Shown here in pieces: positions 1 through 6,913 of a stretch of DNA of 64,000 bases. The stretch is from Faecalibacterium sp. I4-1-79 (GTDB lineage Bacteria; Bacillota; Clostridia; Oscillospirales; Ruminococcaceae), in contig NZ_CP094467.1 in assembly GCF_023347235.1 (NCBI RefSeq), positions 1,674,001-1,738,000 on the forward strand, in the 5' to 3' direction. The position numbers were made by a program, and so were the translations under genes. How positions within the stretch are numbered: position 1 is the stretch's first letter; every line of letters begins with the position of its first letter. The notes under the pieces are model-generated. The model did not search any database. It saw nothing but the letters and a program-made list of their open reading frames with translations, and was not told the DNA's origin.

Positions 1-340
1 AGCGGAAGCTGACTGCCATGTGCTTTTCCGGGAAATTTGGGTCGGTGGTGTCTGTGACCTCGTAGAGCCGGGTGCCGGGATAGTGCTCATCCAGTTCGAA
101 CAGAGTGTACATCACATCCTCTGCGGCGTACAAGGTCGGCTCATAGAGGGAACGGTAGTTCACGTCCAGCACCTCCGCAATCTTGCGGAGCAACTCTTCT
201 TTAGGAGTGCGGGTGTTGCTTTCGTATTGTGCGATACGGATGTCTGCGCTCTTCTCCTCAAACCCGATGGCAATGCCCAGTTCTTTCTGGGTCATACCTC
301 GGAGGTTGCGGGCACGTTTGATGCGGTCACCGACTGCCAT
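1..340 (-). CDS. XRE-family helix-turn-helix repressor, 3' end cut by window edge
   Basis: Reading the minus strand from an ATG at 340 gives MAVGDRIKRARNLRGMTQKE and at least 113 residues without a stop before the window ends. Residues about 5-60 form a typical HTH_3 domain (RARNLRGMTQKELG, then an AQYESNTRTP recognition-helix region). The remaining part is rich in Tyr and acidic residues and matches no family I recognise. An AGGAGG at 348-353 sits 7 nt before the start. The gene is divergent from xis-int, the classic layout of an element's lysogeny-type switch, so it probably represses excision and integration genes. The C-terminus is unseen, so an ImmA-type protease partner or domain cannot be excluded. 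Confidence 0.88.
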   Translation of the reverse strand, partial: MAVGDRIKRARNLRGMTQKELGIAIGFEEKSADIRIAQYESNTRTPKEELLRKIAEVLDVNYRSLYEPTLYAAEDVMYTLFELDEHYPGTRLYEVTDTTDPNFPEKHMAVSFR

Positions 341-377
341 GCGATTGCCTCCTGACTTAAACATATTTGTTGAACCT

Positions 378-406
378 AGTATAGCACAGAAAAATAGGAG
401 GTGCAA
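378..406 (-). promoter_or_regulatory. Sigma-A promoter of the XRE repressor
   Basis: On the minus strand TTGCAC (406-401) and TATACT (383-378) are separated by 17 nt, about 40 nt before the repressor start. This is a near-consensus housekeeping promoter. Confidence 0.75.
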
Positions 407-449
407 TAGAAAATAAACAAAAAAGTTTAAGATTTTACCTGAAAACCTC

Positions 450-478
450 TTGACTTAACGGAATGTGTTTAGTATAAT
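450..478 (+). promoter_or_regulatory. Sigma-A promoter for excisionase-integrase operon
   Basis: TTGACT (450-455) and a perfect TATAAT (473-478) are separated by 17 nt. It faces rightward into xis-int and is divergent from the repressor promoter, as expected for a repressor-controlled switch. Confidence 0.85.
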
Positions 479-673
479 GAGAGCACAAAAAGATAAGCAA
501 AAATGCTTAGTAAAATTGAATGACCGCCAAACTGACCCAAACCGCCAAGACCTTCCGAAAGGAAGCGAGCGCTCCGCAAGGGGACGGCACAGCACCGCAA
601 AGGGGATATGCCTGCCGGAAGTCAGCGAGGATGAAGCGGCACCGAAACGAAACCAACAAGGAAAGGACAGAAA

Positions 674-859
674 ATGGCAAACAGCATTTTTATCAAGGCA
701 GACGAGCTGGCAAAGGAACTGGACATCTCCCAGGGTCTGGCGTACAAGATGATCGCCCAGTGGAACGAGGAACTGAAGGCCAAGGGCTACACGACCGTAG
801 GAGGCCGGGTGAGCAGGAGGTACTATCAGGAGAAGATCTACGGGGCAGGGGAGGAGTGA
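674..859 (+). CDS. Small excisionase-like helix-turn-helix protein
   Basis: The 61-residue product (MANSIFIKADELAKELDISQ...) reads as a MerR/Xis-type winged helix: KADELAKELDIS then YKMIAQWNEELKAKGY is the pattern of recombination directionality factors found just before integrases in Firmicutes integrative elements. An AAGGAAAGGA ribosome site lies upstream. It ends 4 nt before the integrase start, so the two are almost certainly co-translated. Function as excisionase is inferred from fold and position; a regulator of the integrase is the alternative. Confidence 0.8.
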   Translation: MANSIFIKADELAKELDISQGLAYKMIAQWNEELKAKGYTTVGGRVSRRYYQEKIYGAGEE

Positions 860-863
860 TAAG

Positions 864-1940
864 ATGCCAGCCTACAAGGACAGCAAACAGGGCACATGGT
901 ACGCTTCCTTTTACTTCGAAAACTGGCAAGGTGTGAAGCAGAAGAAGCTGAAACGGGGGTTTGCCACCAAGAAGGACGCTCTGGCGTGGGAGCGGGAGTT
1001 CCTTCTTCAGCAGGCGGCAGACCTGACCATGACCTTTGAAGCCTTCGTGGAAATTTATATCACGGACAAGAAAAAGCGACTCCGGGAAAACACCTGGTCT
1101 ACCAAAGAGCACATCATCCGAACGAAAATCTTACCGTATTTCAAAGAAAAGCGGCTCAGCGAGATAAAGCCACGGGATGTGATCGAATGGCAGAACGAGA
1201 TGCTGAACTACCGGGACAAAAACGGCAAGGCCTACTCACCGACCTACCTCAAGACGCTGCATGGACAACTCAGTGCCATCCTGAATCACGCCGTCCGGTT
1301 CTACGGGCTGAAATCAAACGCAGCAGCAACAGCCGGGTGCATGGGGTCAGAAAAGCACAAGGAAATGCTTTTCTGGACAAAGGAGGAGTACCTCAAGTTT
1401 GCAGAAGCGATGATGGACAAGCCGCAATCCTATTACGCTTTTGAGGTCCTCTACTGGTGTGGCATCCGGGAGGGCGAATTGCTGGCTCTGACCCCGGCAG
1501 ACTTCGACTTGGACAAGGGGCTGCTCTCCATCACCAAATCCTATCAAAGGCTGAAAGGCCGGGATGTGATCACCGACCCGAAAACACCCAAGAGCGTCCG
1601 GGTCATCCAGATGCCGCAGTTTCTGACGGACGAGATCAGAGACTATCTGAAATCCCTCTACAAAGTCCAGCCAGACCAGCGGATCTTTGAGGTGACCAAG
1701 AGCTACCTGCACCACGAGATGGACAGGGGAGCCAAGGAGGCCGGGGTGAAGCGGATACGAATCCACGACCTGCGGCACTCCCATGTATCACTGTTGATCG
1801 AGATGGGCTTCTCGGCTCTGGCAATTGCAGACCGGGTGGGGCATGAGAGCGTGGACATCACCTATAAGTACGCCCACCTTTTCCCCTCAAAGCAGCAGGA
1901 GATGGCGCAGAAGCTGGACATGGAGCGAAGGGAGGGATGA
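864..1940 (+). CDS. int: Tyrosine site-specific integrase
   Basis: This 358-residue recombinase would insert and excise the element at its attachment site. Residues 1-55 look like the N-terminal arm-binding domain (GTWYASFYFENW..., KKDALAWERE), about 58-150 the SAM-like core-binding domain, and 165-350 the catalytic domain. The active-site set is visible: Arg in CGIREGEL (about 202), Lys in PKTPKSVR (about 243), HDLRH (301-305), His in RVGHESV (about 327) and the Tyr nucleophile in YKYAHL (about 336). Length and motifs are those of an intact Tn916/phage-type integrase. Its stop is followed within a few nucleotides by the MobC-like gene. Confidence 0.95.
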   Translation: MPAYKDSKQGTWYASFYFENWQGVKQKKLKRGFATKKDALAWEREFLLQQAADLTMTFEAFVEIYITDKKKRLRENTWSTKEHIIRTKILPYFKEKRLSEIKPRDVIEWQNEMLNYRDKNGKAYSPTYLKTLHGQLSAILNHAVRFYGLKSNAAATAGCMGSEKHKEMLFWTKEEYLKFAEAMMDKPQSYYAFEVLYWCGIREGELLALTPADFDLDKGLLSITKSYQRLKGRDVITDPKTPKSVRVIQMPQFLTDEIRDYLKSLYKVQPDQRIFEVTKSYLHHEMDRGAKEAGVKRIRIHDLRHSHVSLLIEMGFSALAIADRVGHESVDITYKYAHLFPSKQQEMAQKLDMERREG

Positions 1941-1942
1941 AG

Positions 1943-2266
1943 ATGGAACGAGTACTCGACCAGCAAGGCCGCTGGCGGAACAAGGTGGTGGCCTTCCGAA
2001 TGTCCCCGGAAGAGGACGAGGTTCTGGAAGCCAAAGTAAAGCTCTCCGGGTTGACCAAACAGGAGTATATCATCCGCCGCCTGACTGACCGGGAGATCAC
2101 CGTGGTAGGCAACCCAAGGGTCTACAAAGCCCTACGAGGCCAGATGGAGCTGATCTATCAGGAATTGCAGCGGCTGGCCGTGGATGAAGAAGTCCCGCCG
2201 GACTTGCTGGAGACCCTGCAAATGGTAAGTCTGACGTTGAACGGACTTAAGGAGGAATGCGAATGA
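1943..2266 (+). CDS. MobC-like relaxosome / ribbon-helix-helix protein
   Basis: The product is about 107 residues. The start (AFRMSPEEDEVLEAKVKLSG then LTKQEYIIRRL) is the ribbon-helix-helix pattern of MobC-type mobilization accessory proteins, which help a relaxase open the transfer origin; the C-terminal half is a helical acidic tail. I chose the ATG at 1943 because the GGAGG at 1931-1935 is 7 nt away; the earlier ATG at 1937 abuts the ribosome site. It lies between integrase and RepA-like ATPase and its stop overlaps the next start (ATGA). A purely regulatory role at the element's origin is possible. Confidence 0.72.
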   Translation: MERVLDQQGRWRNKVVAFRMSPEEDEVLEAKVKLSGLTKQEYIIRRLTDREITVVGNPRVYKALRGQMELIYQELQRLAVDEEVPPDLLETLQMVSLTLNGLKEECE

Positions 2267-3387
2267 CGGACAATAGAAAAACGACCGTACCGGGTACATC
2301 TGTTGGCGCAGATGCGGTACAGTCGTCTGATAAAATTACCACCAATATTATAACAAATTCGGACAAGCAAATCAATCTGCAAGCCGCGAAAAAGTCAAAC
2401 AATTTCGGGCTGAACACGGTATCAATGACCGAGCTGTACGACACGGTATATCCACCCCGGAAACCCATCGTGAACGACTTGCTGTACAGTGGCACCTACC
2501 TCTTCGTAGGTGCGCCCAAGGTGGGCAAGTCCTTCTTCATGGGGCAGCTCGCCTACCATGTGGCGATGGGGCTTCCGCTGTGGGAGTACGAGGTGCATCA
2601 AGGCACCGTCCTCTACCTGGCATTGGAGGACGATTACGCCCGGCTGCAGCGGCGGCTCTCCCGGATGTTCGGGGTAGAGGAGACCAACAATCTCTACTTC
2701 GCAACGCAAGCTAAGTCCGTGAGCGAGGGACTTGACCAGCAGTTGGAAGGATTCATCCGGGAGCACCCGGATGTACGGCTCATCATCATCGACACCCTGC
2801 AGAAGGTGCGGGAGATCGGCGGGGACCGATACAGCTACGCCAGCGACTACGAGATCGTGACCAAACTGAAAACTTTCAGCGACAGGTACGGCATCTGCCT
2901 GCTGGTGGTTCATCACACCCGGAAGATGGAAGCCGAGGACAGCTTTGATATGATCTCCGGCACCAACGGTCTGTTGGGTGCGGCGGATGGCGCATTCATC
3001 ATGCAGAAGAAGCGGCGCACGGACAACACCGCCCTGCTGGACATTGTGGGACGTGACCAGCCGGATCAGGAGTTGACGTTGGAGTTCAACCGGGAACGCT
3101 GCGTGTGGGAGTTCCAAGGAGCCGAAACGGAACTCTGGAAACTGCCGCCCGACCCGCTTCTGGAAGCGGTGGCAAAGGTGCTCACCCCGGAACAGCCGGA
3201 GTGGAGCGGTGCGCCCACGGAACTGCTGGAACGTCTGCCGGGTGTGAGCATACAGGCAAACATCCTGACCCGGAAGCTGAATGTGAGTGCCGACAGGCTC
3301 TACAACGACTATGGGATTCGGTACGAAAGCAGGCGCACCCATGAGGGCAGGGTGGTCAAATTAACGCTGGAAAATTCTGGGGCGTGA
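2263..3387 (+). CDS. RepA-like AAA/RecA-fold ATPase of the mobile element
   Basis: This 374-residue protein carries a Walker A (GAPKVGKSFF, about residues 83-92), a Walker B (LIIIDTLQ) and a following LLVVHHTRK segment, the signature of RepA/DnaB-like hexameric helicase ATPases encoded by mobilizable elements. The N-terminal ~55 residues are Thr/Asn-rich and probably disordered; the last ~80 look like a winged-helix DNA-binding tail. The ATG at 2263 is preferred because GGAGG (2251-2255) stands 7 nt before it, and it forms an ATGA overlap with the MobC-like gene. A large iterated inverted repeat begins at its stop codon, suggesting that the protein may act on that DNA. Confidence 0.82.
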   Translation: MTDNRKTTVPGTSVGADAVQSSDKITTNIITNSDKQINLQAAKKSNNFGLNTVSMTELYDTVYPPRKPIVNDLLYSGTYLFVGAPKVGKSFFMGQLAYHVAMGLPLWEYEVHQGTVLYLALEDDYARLQRRLSRMFGVEETNNLYFATQAKSVSEGLDQQLEGFIREHPDVRLIIIDTLQKVREIGGDRYSYASDYEIVTKLKTFSDRYGICLLVVHHTRKMEAEDSFDMISGTNGLLGAADGAFIMQKKRRTDNTALLDIVGRDQPDQELTLEFNRERCVWEFQGAETELWKLPPDPLLEAVAKVLTPEQPEWSGAPTELLERLPGVSIQANILTRKLNVSADRLYNDYGIRYESRRTHEGRVVKLTLENSGA

Positions 3388-3459
3388 CGATTCGTGACGG
3401 TTGTGACGGTATTTTTGCTACTATGTAAAATACCGTCACAATCGACACAACCGACACGG
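3383..3459. repeat. Large inverted repeat of ~10-bp iterons (candidate replication/relaxosome site)
   Basis: The arms 3383-3415 and 3427-3459 are inverted copies matching at 28 of 33 positions by eye, around an 11-nt spacer. The inner 15 bp of each arm match perfectly (TTGTGACGGTATTTT at 3401-3415). Each arm is itself built of three roughly 10-bp units: GTGACGA, GTGACGG, GTGACGG on the left, and GTGTCGG, GTGTCGA, GTGACGG on the right when read in reverse complement. Helical-phase iterons immediately after a RepA-like gene suggest an initiator-binding or transfer-origin site. A terminator is less likely because no T-run follows. Confidence 0.8.
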
Positions 3460-3472
3460 GATGGTGATAACG

Positions 3473-3706
3473 ATGAAAAATGTGCAGATTTCGCAGGAAC
3501 TTTTCGTCGCCTTGCTGCATTATCATTTGAGCGGCGAAAATGAGTACGAAGAGGTCATTGAGCAGGGTCTGGAGCAAAAATTGGATGCGATGCTGCGGCA
3601 TGAGCTGTATGCCCAGTACAAAACAGCACCCACCGAGGAACAGCGGGAGCAGGCTCGGCAGGAGTATCTGGACAGACGAGGCGTGCCAGAAAGCTTCCGC
3701 TGGTGA
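3473..3706 (+). CDS. Small hypothetical protein of clostridial mobilizable elements
   Basis: The 77-residue acidic helical product begins MKNVQISQELFVALLHYHLS and ends DRRGVPESFRW. I recognise it only as a conserved cargo-type gene that recurs between replication and relaxase genes of clostridial elements; no enzymatic motif is visible. The start at 3473 was chosen over the in-frame ATG at 3461 because the latter falls against the inverted repeat without a ribosome site, whereas GGTGAT lies shortly before 3473. It may be a regulator or relaxosome helper, but this is unproven. Confidence 0.6.
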   Translation: MKNVQISQELFVALLHYHLSGENEYEEVIEQGLEQKLDAMLRHELYAQYKTAPTEEQREQARQEYLDRRGVPESFRW

Positions 3707-3725
3707 GTCCCTCTATTGGCAAAGT

Positions 3726-3748
3726 ACAGGAGCGTGTCACGCTCCTGT
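3726..3748. repeat. 23-bp near-perfect palindrome
   Basis: ACAGGAGCGTG (3726-3736) and its exact reverse complement (3738-3748) flank a single central base. No T-run follows, so it is more likely a protein-binding or transfer-origin element than a terminator. Confidence 0.75.
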
Positions 3749-3870
3749 GAATGCAATCACGCAGGAAGGTGGTGTTGGACCGGGCAGCGGCGAGGTACAG
3801 CGAAACCCCGTCCGCAGACGGAAGCCCCCGGCAGGGCGCAAAGGCATCTTTTGATGGACGGAACGTCTGT

Positions 3871-3917
3871 CAAAAGTGCTTTTGCGTTACTTTCGACGAA
3901 AGTAACAAAGCCTTTGT
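3871..3917. repeat. Three consecutive palindromes before the relaxase gene (candidate oriT)
   Basis: Three inverted repeats follow one another: CAAAA/TTTTG (3871-3884), GTTACTTTC/GAAAGTAAC (3886-3906, 3-nt loop) and ACAAAG/CTTTGT (3905-3917). They lie 43-89 nt before the start of a MOBV-type relaxase gene. MOBV origins are hairpins just upstream of the pre/mob gene, so this cluster is the best oriT candidate in the element. The nick site cannot be assigned from sequence alone. Confidence 0.6.
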
Positions 3918-3959
3918 CGTGTCCGGCACCAGTTACTTCCACAGAGAAAGGACGTGCGA

Positions 3960-5228
3960 TTGAAAAGAACTATTTCCGCAATGCGGGGTCCCGGCTCCCT
4001 CAACCATAACCGGAGAAGTTTCACCGCTGAAAACGTAGACCCGGAGCGCAGCAGTCTGAATGTCGTGTACCGGGATGAACTGATTCAGAAGGTGTACCAC
4101 GAACTGTTTGATGAGGCAGTGAACCGCTACAACGCCAAGCAGAAGCGCAAGGACCGCTGTATCACCGACTACTATGAGCACCTGCGGACAGGCAAGCAGG
4201 AAAAGCTTTTCCATGAGCTGATCGTCCAGATCGGCAACAAGGATGATATGGGTGTCCTGACCGAGAACGGCGCACTGGCAAAGGAACTGCTGGACGAGTA
4301 TATGCAGGGCTTCCAAGAGCGGAACCCGACGCTACGGGTGTTCGGGGCTTTCCTCCACATGGATGAAGCTACGCCCCATCTGCACATCGACTTCGTGCCA
4401 TATGTGTCCGGCTGGAAGGGCAAAGGACTGGACACCAAGGTTTCTCTGAAGCAGGCTCTGAAGGCCTTGGGCTTTGCAGGCGGTTCCAAGCGAGAATCCG
4501 AGTTGAACCAGTGGATCAACGCCGAGAAAGAACGGCTTGCTGCCGTGATGGAGCGGCACGGCATCGAGTGGGAACAGAAAGGCACCCACGAAGAGCACCT
4601 GTCTGTGCTGGACTTCAAGAAGCGGGAGCGCAGTAAAGAGGTGGCGGCTCTGGAAGCTGCCAAGCAGGAGCGCCAGACCGACCTGACCGAGATGCAGGAA
4701 CAGCTGGAAACAGCGCAGACAGCCGTAGAAGCCGCTGAACAGCGGGTACAGAAAGCAGAGCTGACCTACCAGAAGCAGAGCCAGAAGCTGAACAAGCTGG
4801 CCCCCATTATGGAAGGTTTGGAAAACTTGTCAGCGCAATACTCCCAGCGGCCAGAAGAATGGGTGCCAGAAGCAGCCACGTTTGAGACCGCCAAGAGCTA
4901 TCGGGAGAAGAAGGCCATGCCGCTGATCCAGAAGTTGGTGAAGGTACTCTTTACCCTCCATCGGAAGTACTGGGAGGTCAAGGATGAGCGGGATAAGTAT
5001 CTGCACTTCTATCAGGACGAGAAGAAAGCTACCCATCATCTAAGCCAGCGGCTGAAAGAGGTGGAGGCTGAAAACTCTCAGCTCTATGCGATGAAACGTG
5101 ATTTCAGGCGAGTATGGAACTATTTCGGTGTCGAAAAGATGCAGCAGGTCATTGGGCTTATGAGGGAGCAGGAGCAGACTGCGGATAGAAGCCAGAAGAA
5201 GAACAGGCAGAACAACGTAGAGCTGTAA
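3960..5228 (+). CDS. mobV: MOBV-family relaxase / plasmid recombination enzyme (Pre/Mob)
   Basis: The 422-residue protein starts in the family's typical way (KRTISAMRGPGSLNHNRR) and carries the metal-binding three-histidine motif HMDEATPHLHIDF (about residues 134-146), which defines the Mob_Pre nickase that cuts the origin and pilots the strand in conjugation. Residues ~215-290 are a long coiled coil (EAAKQERQTDLTEMQEQLE...), as in other Pre proteins. I chose TTG at 3960: AAAGGA at 3947-3952 is spaced 7 nt from it but only 1 nt from the upstream GTG at 3954, and the family N-terminus agrees. It is the last gene of the element's operon and appears intact. Confidence 0.93.
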   Translation: MKRTISAMRGPGSLNHNRRSFTAENVDPERSSLNVVYRDELIQKVYHELFDEAVNRYNAKQKRKDRCITDYYEHLRTGKQEKLFHELIVQIGNKDDMGVLTENGALAKELLDEYMQGFQERNPTLRVFGAFLHMDEATPHLHIDFVPYVSGWKGKGLDTKVSLKQALKALGFAGGSKRESELNQWINAEKERLAAVMERHGIEWEQKGTHEEHLSVLDFKKRERSKEVAALEAAKQERQTDLTEMQEQLETAQTAVEAAEQRVQKAELTYQKQSQKLNKLAPIMEGLENLSAQYSQRPEEWVPEAATFETAKSYREKKAMPLIQKLVKVLFTLHRKYWEVKDERDKYLHFYQDEKKATHHLSQRLKEVEAENSQLYAMKRDFRRVWNYFGVEKMQQVIGLMREQEQTADRSQKKNRQNNVEL

Positions 5229-5235
5229 GCATAGT

Positions 5236-5267
5236 AGACCCCCGCCAGCGGATGCTGGCGGGGGTCT
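5236..5267 (+). terminator. Strong hairpin after the relaxase gene
   Basis: A perfect 14-bp stem (AGACCCCCGCCAGC / GCTGGCGGGGGTCT) with a 4-nt loop begins 7 nt after the relaxase stop. The following bases are not T-rich, so termination efficiency is uncertain, but position and stability support an end-of-operon hairpin. Confidence 0.7.
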
Positions 5268-5461
5268 GTACATATAGGGGCAACTTTTCGGAAAATCCGA
5301 AGAGTTCAGGGCAGTTGTTAAGCGTTGCTTAATAACTTGGGCAGTCTGTCAACTATCCGGGATTTTTGGATGGTTCGAGTTTATCAGTTGGAACTATTAA
5401 GAAAAACTTAATGGTTGGACGTGCCAGAGAAAATAGAATGATATAAAGATATAATTTTAAG
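5268..5461. other. Junction region between mobile element and chromosome (no gene)
   Basis: This is AT-rich DNA with two small inverted repeats, TTCGGA/TCCGAA at 5287-5301 and TTAAGC/GCTTAA near 5318-5332, of the kind that flank integrase core sites. The attachment site is probably here, but it cannot be defined without the left end. Confidence 0.4.
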
Positions 5462-5989
5462 TTAAAGCTTCTCGAAAGATACCATAGCAGAAAGAGAGTT
5501 TCTCATTTTTGCATGGCGATCTGCGGACAGAGCCTTTTCACGAGAGGTGTCGGCGTAGCCGAGGACAAGGATGTTGACCGGTTCAAGGTTGTCGGGAATC
5601 TTAAATTCAGCCTTCAGGATGTCCGGCTTGAAATAGCATACCCATACGCTTCCTAAACCTAAGTAGGTGGCTTCCATCATCATGTGGTCGGTAGTGATGC
5701 TTGCATCAATATCGGTCAGCTTTTTACCATCAAAGGGACGTGTCCAGACCTTATTTGTATCGCTGCAAACGATAATTGCCAGCGGCGCACCATAGATATT
5801 TGTGGCCTTTCCAATTTTACGAAGGCCCTCATCACTCTGCACTACAATCAGGTGTTGAGGCTGGCAATTACCACCCGTGGGTGCAACGTGAGCTGCCTCT
5901 AAGATGGCATCCAGCTTTTCCTTCTCAACCTTCTGCTTTGTGTAAGCGCGTACACTATACCGTTTCTTTGCAAGTGTCAAAAAATCCAT
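5462..5989 (-). CDS. Nitroreductase-family FMN oxidoreductase
   Basis: The 175-residue protein has the nitroreductase layout: N-terminal RYSVRAYTKQKV, then AAHVAPTGGNCQPQHLIVV contributing to FMN binding, and a C-terminal LVLGYADTSREK segment. Such enzymes use NAD(P)H to reduce quinones, nitro-compounds or flavins in the cytoplasm. The internal ATG at 5989 is chosen because AAAGGA lies 10 nt before it and the family begins there (MDFLTLAKKRYSVRAY). It is divergent from an HxlR regulator, a common pairing in electrophile or redox-stress response. Base composition is more AT-rich than the downstream core genes, hinting at horizontal origin. Confidence 0.9.
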   Translation of the reverse strand: MDFLTLAKKRYSVRAYTKQKVEKEKLDAILEAAHVAPTGGNCQPQHLIVVQSDEGLRKIGKATNIYGAPLAIIVCSDTNKVWTRPFDGKKLTDIDASITTDHMMMEATYLGLGSVWVCYFKPDILKAEFKIPDNLEPVNILVLGYADTSREKALSADRHAKMRNSLSAMVSFEKL

Positions 5990-6104
5990 AATGTGATGGT
6001 CCTTTCTGGAAGTGTAAATTTGTGTAGGGTCTTGATAATTCAATCGGCCTATGCTATGATTTTATCAGTCGTTTTCAAAAAAGCAAGAACGCACTTTTTT
6101 GTTA

Positions 6105-6128
6105 TATACTACCTAAAAAGATAGTGTA
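6105..6128. promoter_or_regulatory. Candidate HxlR operator with overlapping -10
   Basis: TATACTA (6105-6111) and TAGTGTA (6122-6128) form an imperfect dyad (6 of 7 positions) around a 10-nt AT-rich spacer, of the TACTA-type recognised by HxlR/YodB regulators. TATACT itself would serve as -10 for the regulator gene. Confidence 0.5.
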
Positions 6129-6140
6129 GGGAAGAGAAAA

Positions 6141-6470
6141 ATGAAATGTCCAAGTACCTTTAGCTGCCCGGTTGAAGCAACCCTCGATTTGATTGGTGGG
6201 AAATATAAAGCACTTATTCTGTGGCATTTGATTGATAATACCTTGCGCTTTAATGAGATAGGAAAGTTGATTCCCAAGGCAACGCCTAAAATGCTGACAC
6301 AGCAGCTTCGGGAGCTTGAAAATGATAACTTGGTTATTCGGAAAGTTTATCCTGTTGTGCCGCCAAAGGTAGAATATTCGCTCAGCGACTTTGGGAGAAG
6401 CATCATTCCTATTTTGGATGCGATGTGTAAATGGGGAGAAAACTATCTGGCAGATGCAAGCAAGAAGTAA
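6141..6470 (+). CDS. HxlR-family winged-helix regulator
   Basis: This 109-residue protein opens with [26 protein letters not shown], the diagnostic HxlR start in which a conserved Cys precedes the helix; [26 protein letters not shown] is the recognition-helix region. HxlR proteins often sense quinones or electrophiles through N-terminal Cys residues, and two (Cys3, Cys9) are present here. It is divergent from the nitroreductase gene, so the likely job is control of that gene and itself through the dyad upstream. Confidence 0.92.
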   Translation: MKCPSTFSCPVEATLDLIGGKYKALILWHLIDNTLRFNEIGKLIPKATPKMLTQQLRELENDNLVIRKVYPVVPPKVEYSLSDFGRSIIPILDAMCKWGENYLADASKK

Positions 6471-6616
6471 TCCTTAAAAGACGGTTGCATCCTGAACGTA
6501 AATACGTTATAATACTCCCAGAGATCCCGCTGGTTGAGTGATACTATCCTGATACTAAAAAATCAGCAAGCCACATCTAGCACAGCAATCTCATGAAAAA
6601 GTGAACATTCAAGAAT

Positions 6617-6648
6617 AGCCTTACTAAACAAATTTGTTTAGTAAGGCT
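6617..6648. repeat. Perfect 32-bp palindrome
   Basis: AGCCTTACTAAACAAA (6617-6632) is followed directly by its exact reverse complement (6633-6648). There is no loop and no flanking T-run, so it resembles a recombination or protein-binding site, or an element remnant, rather than an ordinary terminator. Confidence 0.85.
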
Positions 6649-6687
6649 CCGAACTTACCGAGCTCGAGTAACCCCCAACAGCACCAT

Positions 6688-6734
6688 CACCCCGGAGGGT
6701 TCCGTAAAAACGAAACCTCCCGGGGTGTTTTTTT
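6688..6734 (+). terminator. Rho-independent terminator
   Basis: The outer stem CACCCCGG (6688-6695) pairs with CCGGGGTG (6720-6727), extended inward with a bulge, and is followed by seven T residues (6728-6734). No gene on the plus strand ends just before it, so its cognate gene may have been displaced by insertion or lost. Confidence 0.75.
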
Positions 6735-6842
6735 ATCTTCCAGCACGATCAAACAAGCTGTAACGTTCAAAGTATCTCCTGTACCAGCGCAAACTCTAAG
6801 CATTTTGACCGCAGTATTTTACACAAAAAAGCCCGAAACCCC

Positions 6843-6871
6843 TTTCTTCTCTGCCTGCGGGGGAGTATAAT
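6843..6871 (+). promoter_or_regulatory. Candidate promoter of azlCD
   Basis: A perfect TATAAT (6866-6871) is preceded at 17 nt by a weak -35 TTTCTT (6843-6848), about 43 nt before the azlC start. Confidence 0.5.
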
Positions 6872-6913
6872 AGAATCTGTTGTTTGCAAAATAGGAAAGG
6901 GGAAGTATCAACT

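Larger units (their letters stand above)
341..673. other. Divergent control region of the mobile element (no gene)
   Basis: This 333-bp gap separates the repressor from the excisionase. It holds back-to-back sigma-A promoters (378-406 leftward, 450-478 rightward) and a 6-bp inverted repeat TAAGCA/TGCTTA at 494-509 just downstream of the rightward promoter, which could be an operator. The long 5' leader of about 190 nt before the excisionase has G/C-rich purine stretches but no clear terminator. Open frames through it (for example 520-936) lack ribosome sites and family resemblance. Confidence 0.7.
1..5460. mobile_element. Integrative mobilizable element, right-hand part (left end outside window)
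   Basis: The block carries a divergent phage-type repressor, excisionase, tyrosine integrase, MobC-like protein, RepA-like ATPase and a MOBV relaxase in one compact, partly overlapping transcription unit, which is the usual content of a non-self-transmissible integrative element. No type IV secretion genes are visible, so it would need a helper conjugation system unless such genes lie left of the window. The right boundary is inferred: mobility genes end at 5228, a perfect hairpin follows at 5236-5267, and a chromosomal-looking minus-strand gene ends at 5462. I could not find the attachment-site repeat because the left end is not in view. Confidence 0.85.
6471..6913. other. Gene-free region between hxlR-like gene and azlC
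   Basis: These 443 bp hold no convincing gene. They contain a perfect 32-bp palindrome (6617-6648), a terminator-like hairpin (6688-6734) and the promoter and leader of azlC. The part before 6600 resembles AT-rich relic sequence with nothing recognisable. Confidence 0.6.

Noticed and set aside
465-936. Two overlapping open frames in the leader before the excisionase
   Set aside because: No Shine-Dalgarno, odd basic composition and overlap with the well-supported excisionase and integrase genes.
3383-3459. Inverted repeat as a CRISPR fragment or simple terminator
   Set aside because: Units are ~10 bp in opposed orientation without unique spacers, and no T-run follows.
3751-3963. 70-codon plus-strand open frame before the relaxase
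   Set aside because: No ribosome site before its ATG, and it runs through the palindrome cluster and into the relaxase start; better explained as non-coding origin DNA.
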